Shown: piece after piece, positions 52,626 to 59,315 of the stretch | How the letters are laid out: each line of letters starts with the position of its first letter | Numbering within the stretch: position 1 is the first letter of the stretch | Source of the DNA: G965199725 sp965199725 | Lineage (GTDB): Bacteria > Pseudomonadota > Gammaproteobacteria > Nitrosococcales > Methylophagaceae | Reading direction: 5' to 3' | Assembly: GCA_965199725.1 (NCBI GenBank) | Contig: OZ241321.1 | Coordinates: 1,178,001-1,242,000, forward strand | DNA: 64,000 nt | Translations under genes and position numbers: made by a program | The notes under the pieces: model-generated | What the model saw: only the letters and a program-made list of their open reading frames with translations | Told to the model about the DNA's origin: nothing | Databases searched by the model: none

Positions 52626-53267
52626 ATGGCGAAAGCACTTATTCAAATGGCTCTGGATTCTCTGGATTTTGATGCAACAATGGTGCTTGCAGAGCAGGCG
52701 GCACCCTACATTGATATTTTGGAGATAGGGACGCCGTGTATCAAATATAATGGTCTTGAGATTGTTTCTGCACTCAAGGCAAAGTTCCCGAGCAAACTAC
52801 TTTTGGTTGATCTTAAGACTATGGATGCTGGTGAATATGAGGCAACACCGTTTTATGAAGCGGGTGCTGATATATGCACTGTGCTTGGCGTTTCTGATAA
52901 AGCGACAATGGGTGGTGTCATTAAAGCGGCAAATGCGAATAATGCTGAGGCTCAGATTGACTTAATTAGTGTTAAAGACAAAACAAAATGTGCAACTGAA
53001 GCAGCAGCCAATGGCGCTCAAATTATTGGTGTGCATACTGGTCTTGATGCACAGGCCGCTGGTAAAACACCGTTTGCTGATCTTAAGGCTATTGCTGATC
53101 TTAATCTTGGTGTACGTGTGTCTGTCGCTGGTGGTATTAATAAAGATACAATCCAGAGTACAGTACATGCTGGTGCAACCATTGTTGTTGTTGGTGCTGC
53201 TATTTACGGGGCTGATTCGCCAGCAGAATCGGCCAGAGAGCTTCGTGCTTTAGTTGACGCCGCATAG
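52626..53267 (+). CDS. hps: 3-hexulose-6-phosphate synthase, copy 1
   Basis: Condenses formaldehyde with ribulose 5-phosphate to 3-hexulose 6-phosphate, the entry step of the RuMP cycle. 213 residues from the ATG at 52626 (MAKALIQMALDSLD), with CAGGAGT nine bases upstream; the in-frame ATG at 52608 is before that site. A TIM barrel of the OMP-decarboxylase/KGPDC family: VDLKTMDAGEYEA carries the metal/catalytic D-x-K-x-x-D. GVHTGLDAQAAG and VAGGINKDTI follow. About three quarters identical by eye to copy 2. Next gene is the TGVEKY-repeat protein. Confidence 0.96.
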   Translation: MAKALIQMALDSLDFDATMVLAEQAAPYIDILEIGTPCIKYNGLEIVSALKAKFPSKLLLVDLKTMDAGEYEATPFYEAGADICTVLGVSDKATMGGVIKAANANNAEAQIDLISVKDKTKCATEAAANGAQIIGVHTGLDAQAAGKTPFADLKAIADLNLGVRVSVAGGINKDTIQSTVHAGATIVVVGAAIYGADSPAESARELRALVDAA

Positions 53268-53340
53268 AAAAATTGATAACCTTTGCTGGTAGTTTTGTGG
53301 TTATCATATGCGCCTTATTAGGTGATGTGAGCGAGGTTCT

Positions 53341-53658
53341 ATGATGAAAAAGAAAGGGTTGTTTGCTTTAATTTGTAGTCTTTTCAGTGGTCTATGCCCA
53401 TCATCGGATACTGAATCGGCTGATAGCTTGGCAAGTAATGAACCAAATGAATCAACGGCTGATAATCTGACGGGTGTTGAACGTTATATCCGCCGCAATC
53501 AGGCAGACGATAACACAATGACAGGTGTTGAGCGTTATATTGAACGGCAACACCAACAGGCTGGCGCGGTTACTGGGGTAGAGAAATATACCCAGAGACA
53601 AACAAATGCGCGCCAGCTTACTGGGGTAGAGAAATATATCCGTGATCATCAAAGCTAA
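53341..53658 (+). CDS. Small TGVEKY-repeat protein of unknown function
   Basis: 105 residues. A basic start and hydrophobic stretch (about 3-18, KKKGLFALICSLFSGLC) looks like a signal peptide or anchor; no clear lipobox. An acidic, Ser-rich linker (21-42) leads to four repeats of 16-17 residues, each built on TGVE(R/K)Y(I/T)xR, starting at residues 44, 61, 78 and 94. GAGG lies before the tandem ATGs at 53341/53344. It lies between hps1 and tal on the same strand, 73 and 107 bases from them. I do not recognise a function; repeats suggest a repeated binding surface. Confidence 0.75.
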   Translation: MMKKKGLFALICSLFSGLCPSSDTESADSLASNEPNESTADNLTGVERYIRRNQADDNTMTGVERYIERQHQQAGAVTGVEKYTQRQTNARQLTGVEKYIRDHQS

Positions 53659-53765
53659 GTATTGCGTTATTCGTAACCGCTTAAGCAGTAACATAAAACG
53701 CTATTGTCCTTGCTCAGGGTTTTTAATTTGAATTATTTAAGAAAGTGAGGAGGTATGTTGTCATT

Positions 53766-54749
53766 ATGGCAAATTTACTTGATCAACTGAAACAAATGAC
53801 AGTCGTTGTTGCCGATACAGGTGACATTGGTGCAATACAGCAATTCACGCCGCGTGATGCAACGACTAATCCATCTTTAATTACTGCGGCAGCACAAATG
53901 CCTGAATACCAGAGTATCGTTGATGATACCTTAAGAGGTGCCCGTGATACGCTTGGCGCTGGTGCTTCTCCATCTGAAGTTGCCACTCTTGCCTTCGATC
54001 GTCTGGCGGTTTCATTTGGTTTGAAAATTCTTGATATTGTGCCACACCGGGTTTCTACAGAAGTGGATGCTAGACTCTCATTTGATACTGAAGCAACAAT
54101 CGGAAAAGGGCGCGATCTGATTGCCCAATATAAGGCTGCAGGCGTTTCACGTGAGCGTATACTTATCAAGATCGCAGCAACATGGGAAGGTGTTCAGGCT
54201 GCTAAGGTGCTTGAGCAGGAAGGTATTCACACTAACCTGACCTTGGTGTTTGGCCTGCATCAGGCGATTGCTTGTGCTGAAAATGGTGTTACTCTTATTT
54301 CACCATTTGTTGGTCGCATTCTTGACTGGTATAAAAAAGACACTGGTAGAGATTCATATCCGTCCGCTGAAGATCCGGGCGTACTCTCAGTGACTAGAAT
54401 CTATAACTATTACAAAAAATTTGGCTACAGCACTGAAGTGATGGGCGCTAGTTTTCGTAATACAGGCGAAATTATTGAGTTGGCAGGCGTTGATCTGTTG
54501 ACAATCTCACCTGCCTTACTGGATGAATTGCAGTCCACAGAAGGCGAATTGGTACGTAAACTATCTATTGACGGTGCAGCCTTAGATGCCATTGATAAAA
54601 TTGATATGAATAAGGCAACATTTGAGAGAATGCATGCTGAAGATCGTATGGCAAAAGAAAAATTAGCCGAAGGTATTGATGGGTTTGCTAAAGCACTAGA
54701 AGTGCTTGAGGAATTACTTGCAACACGTTTAGCGGAAATTGGAGCTTAA
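53766..54749 (+). CDS. tal: Transaldolase
   Basis: Transfers a dihydroxyacetone unit in the sugar rearrangements that regenerate ribulose 5-phosphate. 327 residues from the ATG at 53766, with AGGAGG twelve bases upstream; an in-frame GTG at 53745 contains that site and is rejected. TVVADTGDIGAIQQF and DATTNPSLITAA open the barrel, ILIKIAATWEG near residue 135 carries the Schiff-base Lys, and ISPFVGRILDWYKK follows. TalB/subfamily 1 type. Flanked by the two hps genes. Confidence 0.96.
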   Translation: MANLLDQLKQMTVVVADTGDIGAIQQFTPRDATTNPSLITAAAQMPEYQSIVDDTLRGARDTLGAGASPSEVATLAFDRLAVSFGLKILDIVPHRVSTEVDARLSFDTEATIGKGRDLIAQYKAAGVSRERILIKIAATWEGVQAAKVLEQEGIHTNLTLVFGLHQAIACAENGVTLISPFVGRILDWYKKDTGRDSYPSAEDPGVLSVTRIYNYYKKFGYSTEVMGASFRNTGEIIELAGVDLLTISPALLDELQSTEGELVRKLSIDGAALDAIDKIDMNKATFERMHAEDRMAKEKLAEGIDGFAKALEVLEELLATRLAEIGA

Positions 54750-54815
54750 TTTTCCAATATGCAATTTGCAGTAACATATGCTCATGCCTGTTGGTTGGTG
54801 TGAGCACTGGAAAGG

Positions 54816-54890
54816 ATGCTTAAATTTACACACGGTGATGGTTGCTACTTAAATGGTCGTTGCTTGTCCGTGTCAGTTAAGTTTAAGCAT
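54816..54890 (+). promoter_or_regulatory. Long stem-loop leader before hps2
   Basis: ATGCTTAAA (54816-54824) pairs perfectly with TTTAAGCAT (54882-54890), and inside it ACACGG (54830-54835) pairs with CCGTGT (54868-54873), leaving an internal loop and a 32-base apical region. It ends 33 bases before the hps2 start. No T-tract follows, so it is not an ordinary terminator; an mRNA stabiliser, processing site or regulatory leader are options. Confidence 0.5.
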
Positions 54891-54923
54891 ACAGTAATTG
54901 ATTAGACTTTAGGGAGTATTAAC

Positions 54924-55559
54924 ATGGCAGAAATTCAAATGGCGCTAGATTCTCTGGACTTTGACGCAACGATGGCCTTAGCAAAAGCAGTTGCACCTCA
55001 CGTTGACATTCTGGAAATCGGCACACCGTGCATTAAATATAATGGTGTTAAGCTGGTAAAAGCATTAAAAGCAGCTCACCGGGATAAAAAAATCCTGGTT
55101 GATCTTAAAACTATGGATGCTGGTGAATATGAAGCAACCCCTTTCTTTGAGGCAGGTGGCGATATTGCAACCGTATTGGGTGCATCAGATGCAGCAACAG
55201 TTAATGGTGTTATTAAGGCTGCCAATGCTAACAACGCAGAAGCACAGGTTGACTTAATTGGCGTTGAAGGTAAAGAAGCGGTCGCCAAAGAAGCAGCTAA
55301 CAATGGTGCACACATTATTGGTGTACATACTGGTCTTGATGCACAGGCAGCAGGGCAAACACCTTTTGTTGATTTAGCATCAATTGCTGGTCTTGGTTTG
55401 AATGTTAAAGTATCTGTTGCTGGCGGTATCAACAGGGATACAATCCAACAAACAGTGCGAGCTGGTGCCAGTATTATAGTTGTTGGTGCGGCTATTTATG
55501 GTGCAGATTCACCAGCAGATTCAGCTAAGGAACTTCGCGCTTTAGCTGATGCGGCATAG
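54924..55559 (+). CDS. hps: 3-hexulose-6-phosphate synthase, copy 2
   Basis: 211 residues; MAEIQMALDSLDFDATMALA start, VDLKTMDAGEYEATPFFEAG with the metal-site residues, and VAGGINRDTIQQTV. GGGAG is the ribosome site. Same reaction as copy 1, from which it differs mainly on surface positions, so both are probably active. Its stop is immediately followed by phi, making this the canonical hps-phi pair. Confidence 0.96.
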   Translation: MAEIQMALDSLDFDATMALAKAVAPHVDILEIGTPCIKYNGVKLVKALKAAHRDKKILVDLKTMDAGEYEATPFFEAGGDIATVLGASDAATVNGVIKAANANNAEAQVDLIGVEGKEAVAKEAANNGAHIIGVHTGLDAQAAGQTPFVDLASIAGLGLNVKVSVAGGINRDTIQQTVRAGASIIVVGAAIYGADSPADSAKELRALADAA

Positions 55560-55572
55560 AGGACATAGTCTG

Positions 55573-56106
55573 ATGCATCGTGATTTGGTCTTAAATAAAA
55601 TTAGCAATATTCTTGGTGTGACCGATGACTCACATGAGACGAAGTTAATCGCTATGTGTGATACTGCAAATCGCATTTTTGTCTCAGGTGCTGGTCGTTC
55701 TAAACTGGTAGGTAACTTTCTGGCGATGAGATTGATGCACAGCGGTTATGATGTGAGCGTGCAAGGTGAAATTGTGACACCTAGTATTCGGACAGGTGAC
55801 CTGTTAGTTGTCATCTCTGGTTCGGGTGAAACTGCACAACTTGTTTCATTCACTAAAAAAGCACAATCTGTTGGTGCTAAAACCGTTTTGATTTGTTCAA
55901 AATCCAGCTCAACAATTGGTGATTTAGCTGATACTGTTATTCGCATTGGTGCTGATGGTAGTTTTGATGCTACCAAAGGCATGCCTATGGGCACCATGTT
56001 TGAGTTATCAACCCTCATTTTTCTGGAAGCACTCATATCTCGTTTGATTCATGAGAAAGATATTTCAGAACAACAGATGAGGGCAAGACATGCCAATATG
56101 GAGTAA
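55573..56106 (+). CDS. phi: 6-phospho-3-hexuloisomerase
   Basis: Isomerises 3-hexulose 6-phosphate to fructose 6-phosphate. 177 residues from the ATG at 55573 (MHRDLVLNKISN), with GAGGA nine bases before; an in-frame ATG at 55549 overlaps the hps2 end. Single SIS domain: FVSGAGRSKLVGNFLAMRLMH near 35 (in part FVSGAGRSKLVGNF), VVISGSGETAQLV near 80, and the catalytic KGMPMGTMFE near 137. Fourteen bases after hps2. Confidence 0.95.
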   Translation: MHRDLVLNKISNILGVTDDSHETKLIAMCDTANRIFVSGAGRSKLVGNFLAMRLMHSGYDVSVQGEIVTPSIRTGDLLVVISGSGETAQLVSFTKKAQSVGAKTVLICSKSSSTIGDLADTVIRIGADGSFDATKGMPMGTMFELSTLIFLEALISRLIHEKDISEQQMRARHANME

Positions 56107-56296
56107 TCTTTAGCTCACAACAGTAAAAACGGGCAGTCAGTAGTATTCTGGTTGCTCGTTTTTTGCTGGTCAACCCTCGTGTATATTAAGTCTGAACATC
56201 ATGGTGAATTTAAGTTCAGGCCCTCCGCGCCGTAGGTTTTCAGAGAATTTTACGCGCTTCCTTTTCGTTAGAAGCCTTGAAAGGGACATTACCACC

Positions 56297-57700
56297 ATGA
56301 CAGTAGCACAAACATTGTATGATAAGTTATGGCAACAGCATGTTATAAGAACAGACGATAATGATATTTCGCTGCTGTATGTTGATCGTCATCTTGTCCA
56401 TGAAGTAACCTCCCCGCAGGCATTTGAAGGGCTACGTTTGGCTGGGCGCACTCCGCATCGGCTGGATTCGATGTTGGCAATGCCGGATCACAATGTCCCT
56501 ACATGGCGACGTGAGCAGGGCATTAGCGATTCTGTTTCCCGTCTACAGGTGGCGACTTTGGATCAAAACTGTCATGACTTTGGTGTCACTGAGTTTAGTC
56601 TAGGTGATATACGTCAGGGCATTGTGCATATCGTTGGCCCAGAGCAAGGTGCAACATTGCCAGGTATGACTGTTGTATGTGGTGACTCACATACATCCAC
56701 CCATGGCGCATTTGCTGCTCTTTCATTTGGTATTGGCACATCAGAGGTTGAGCATGTAATGGCTACCCAATGCTTAATTCAGCAAAAAGCCAAAAACATG
56801 TTGGTACAGGTAGATGGCAAGACAAGAAATGGAGTGACTGCTAAAGATATTGTATTGACCATTATTGGCACATTGGGTACTGCAGGGGGCACAGGTTATA
56901 CCATTGAATTTGCTGGTGAAGCTATTCGTGCGCTTAGTATGGAAGGACGCATGACTGTTTGTAATATGACAATTGAAGCAGGCGCGCGCGCTGGTATTAT
57001 TGCTGTTGATGATACTACAATTGATTATCTGCGCGACCTTCCTTATGCGCCATCATCTGATCATTGGCAGCATGCTGTGTCTGTATGGCGGTGTTTGCAT
57101 AGTGATGAAGGTGCAGTATTTGATAAAACAGTTGTGATTGATGCATCCAAAATCAAACCTCAGGTCACCTGGGGTACGTCGCCAGAAATGGTTGCTGCTG
57201 TTGACGGTATTGTACCTGATCCAGCGTTTGAAGCTGACGAAATAAAACGCAGTAGCATGGAAAGCGCGCTTAACTATATGGGGTTAAAGGCCAATCAGGA
57301 GATTAGTAGCATTCAGCTTGATCGGGTGTTTATTGGATCATGCACAAATGCCAGAATTGAAGATCTGCGCCAGGCAGCAGATGCAGTTAATGGTGGTAAG
57401 GTTGCTAGTAACATTAAGCAAGCGCTAGTCGTGCCTGGATCAGGCTTGGTTAAGCAACAGGCTGAACAAGAAGGATTAGCTACGGTATTTACTAACGCTG
57501 GCTTTGAATGGCGCGATCCTGGCTGTTCCATGTGTTTGGCGATGAATGCTGATCGCTTGGCACCAGGGGAGCATTGTGCTTCTACCTCTAACAGAAACTT
57601 TGAAGGTCGTCAGGGGCTTGGCGGTCGTACGCACCTGGTTAGTCCTGCTATGGCAGCAGCAGCAGCGGTTGCTGGTCATTTTGTTGATATCAGTCATTAA
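56297..57700 (+). CDS. leuC: 3-isopropylmalate dehydratase large subunit
   Basis: Leucine-synthesis aconitase-like enzyme; 467 residues from the ATG at 56297 (MTVAQTLYDKLWQQ), the E. coli length. The frame is open 32 codons upstream, but that stretch has no family match. [4Fe-4S] ligands: GSCTNAR near residue 348 and DPGCSMCLAMN near 408. CGDSHTSTHGAF near 131 is conserved. The partner leuD, normally next, is absent here; an unrelated fucosyltransferase follows. Confidence 0.96.
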   Translation: MTVAQTLYDKLWQQHVIRTDDNDISLLYVDRHLVHEVTSPQAFEGLRLAGRTPHRLDSMLAMPDHNVPTWRREQGISDSVSRLQVATLDQNCHDFGVTEFSLGDIRQGIVHIVGPEQGATLPGMTVVCGDSHTSTHGAFAALSFGIGTSEVEHVMATQCLIQQKAKNMLVQVDGKTRNGVTAKDIVLTIIGTLGTAGGTGYTIEFAGEAIRALSMEGRMTVCNMTIEAGARAGIIAVDDTTIDYLRDLPYAPSSDHWQHAVSVWRCLHSDEGAVFDKTVVIDASKIKPQVTWGTSPEMVAAVDGIVPDPAFEADEIKRSSMESALNYMGLKANQEISSIQLDRVFIGSCTNARIEDLRQAADAVNGGKVASNIKQALVVPGSGLVKQQAEQEGLATVFTNAGFEWRDPGCSMCLAMNADRLAPGEHCASTSNRNFEGRQGLGGRTHLVSPAMAAAAAVAGHFVDISH

Positions 57701-57747
57701 CTAAGCTAGCGCGCAGTTATCTATCTAAAACTTATAAACAAAAAACA

Positions 57748-58740
57748 ATGCAAAAGAAAATTAAAATTTTAAGAAGCTTTGCCCGCTGGTGGAAACTACA
57801 GGCCTTTTTGCCAACAAAAATGCTGCTAGATATTTGCAATAGTGTAGAAGAAGTCAACAAACATGAAGATTTGTTAATCCATAGTGTTAATATGGGGGAG
57901 TTTAAAAACGTAAATAAAACACTGTTGATAAGTGGTGAGCCCTTATTTTTACAAAACCCTTTAATGTCTTATATAAATTATTTACCTTTCAAGTATTTTT
58001 GTTATAAATATGCCCCATCATTTATTTTAAATATAAGAATACGCTATATAAGACCTTATTATGTGAATTTATTGTCTGAAATGCAACAGGGTAAACATAA
58101 GGATATTTATGCTGTTATTTGCAATGATACCCAAGCAGACAATATTTTTAATATCCCTTATTTTATATTACAGCTTAATGAAGTAACTAATGGATTTGCG
58201 TCATTGAGCGAGAAAAAACAGATTGCAACAGTGCCTGAAAAATTTTGTTGTGCTGTAGTTTCAAATGACTGGTGTGTAGAGCGGAACGATTTTTATAAGG
58301 CATTAGCTAAGTACAAAAAAATTGATATTTATGGCAGACACTTTTTAAACAATGCCGATAATACAAAAATTTCTGATGTGAGCGATTTTACTAATCATAA
58401 GTTATTTAAAACATATAAATTTGTTATTTGTTTTGAGAATTCATATACGAATGAATATATTACTAATAAATTAGTAGAACCTATGATGGCAAACACAGTC
58501 CCTATTTATAGAGGGGCACCGAATACCGGCGATTACTTTAATACTGATTCATTTATTAATTATGATAATTATGGTAATTACCAGCAGATGATAGATAAAA
58601 TCATAGAACTGGATAACGATGATACAAAATACAAATCTTTCCTAGAGCAACCCTATATGACTGCAGAAAACAAGGCGTATATCGACAGTAAAAAACGAGG
58701 GCTAAAAGTCTTTTTAACTAAGATTGTAGGTACATTGTAA
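57748..58740 (+). CDS. GT10-family alpha-1,3-fucosyltransferase-like protein
   Basis: 330 residues. The C-terminal half has the GT10 signature: YKFVICFENSYTNEYIT then KLVEPMMANTVPIYRGAPN and FINYDNY (about 230-285), matching the family's F-ENS...Y-TEK...A--VPVY-G. Such enzymes move fucose (or a related deoxy sugar) from a GDP donor onto surface glycans. It is markedly AT-rich compared with leuC and ppsA and has no partner genes for glycan synthesis nearby, so recent transfer is likely. No good ribosome site is visible before the ATG. Confidence 0.85.
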   Translation: MQKKIKILRSFARWWKLQAFLPTKMLLDICNSVEEVNKHEDLLIHSVNMGEFKNVNKTLLISGEPLFLQNPLMSYINYLPFKYFCYKYAPSFILNIRIRYIRPYYVNLLSEMQQGKHKDIYAVICNDTQADNIFNIPYFILQLNEVTNGFASLSEKKQIATVPEKFCCAVVSNDWCVERNDFYKALAKYKKIDIYGRHFLNNADNTKISDVSDFTNHKLFKTYKFVICFENSYTNEYITNKLVEPMMANTVPIYRGAPNTGDYFNTDSFINYDNYGNYQQMIDKIIELDNDDTKYKSFLEQPYMTAENKAYIDSKKRGLKVFLTKIVGTL

Positions 58741-58832
58741 AAATTTAAGTTTATGTAGACTAAATCAGCAGACTTAAATACTGTACCAGTCTTTTTGTGG
58801 CCTTATGAAACTTTAGCAGCGATAAAATTTAT

Positions 58833-59000
58833 ATGTCTTTGCCGTTGCTTATTTTGTTACTATTAGCCATAATTATTATCCTGTTTTTAATTTTTGACCA
58901 GCGGTTCTATGCCGTTAACCTTAAATTTTATGTTGACTATGATTTAACAAGACAGTGGCAAAGAGATCATCATGAAGAAAATAGAAGATTTTCTTATTGA
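58833..59000 (+). CDS. Tiny membrane protein (55 residues)
   Basis: Starts MSLPLLILLLLAIIIILFLI, one strong membrane helix, then a charged tail with QRFYAVNL, YDLTRQWQRD and HHEENRRFSY. The Leu/Ile-rich helix followed by a basic-acidic tail is typical of real single-pass micro-proteins. No strong ribosome site. It overlaps the next micro-ORF by 29 bases. I do not recognise either. Confidence 0.5.
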   Translation: MSLPLLILLLLAIIIILFLIFDQRFYAVNLKFYVDYDLTRQWQRDHHEENRRFSY

Positions 59001-59076
59001 AAACTTCCCTATAATTATTTTTGCGTTTACAGTGTTTTGGCTTTCCTTAGTTGTTTATGGCTTATTAAGTCAGTAA
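58972..59076 (+). CDS. Tiny membrane protein (34 residues)
   Basis: MKKIEDFLIENFPIIIFAFT then VFWLSLVVYGLLSQ: a short amphipathic start and one membrane helix (about 13-31). Overlaps the 55-residue ORF in another frame, so the two would be translationally coupled. AGAGA lies 7-11 bases upstream of its ATG as a weak ribosome site. Unknown function. Confidence 0.45.
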   Translation: MKKIEDFLIENFPIIIFAFTVFWLSLVVYGLLSQ

Positions 59077-59315
59077 CGGATTTAAGCGCGAAGGTCATCA
59101 AAGCAGTTCTTTTAAGTTTATCTGGATGATTTTTAAGTTGCGCTTTGCTTAATTTATGAACAGCAGGTTGAGCAGTGGACAATGCTAAAGAGCGATTACC
59201 GTAACAATGACTTTTATTACTTTTGTGTCGTTAAGTGGTGATTTTTTTGCAGTCAGCTATTAACCGGGCCCTTTTGCATAACAGGCTTTTTAGCGTGTTT
59301 ACAAGTTAAGGATGT

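Larger units (their letters stand above)
58741..59315. other. Gap between fucosyltransferase and ppsA
   Basis: 575 bases that hold two overlapping micro-ORFs (58833-59000 and 58972-59076), listed separately. An inverted repeat ATTTAAGT/ACTTAAAT (58743-58750 and 58772-58779) follows the fucosyltransferase but lacks a T-tract. In 59077-59315 I see no plus-strand gene; the ppsA promoter must be here. Confidence 0.5.

Noticed and set aside
59012..59245. Minus-strand open frame of about 75 codons opposite the ppsA upstream region
   Set aside because: Protein-like in places (AQPAVHKLSKAQL) but no start codon or ribosome site, and it overlaps the micro-ORFs; kept only as a remark.
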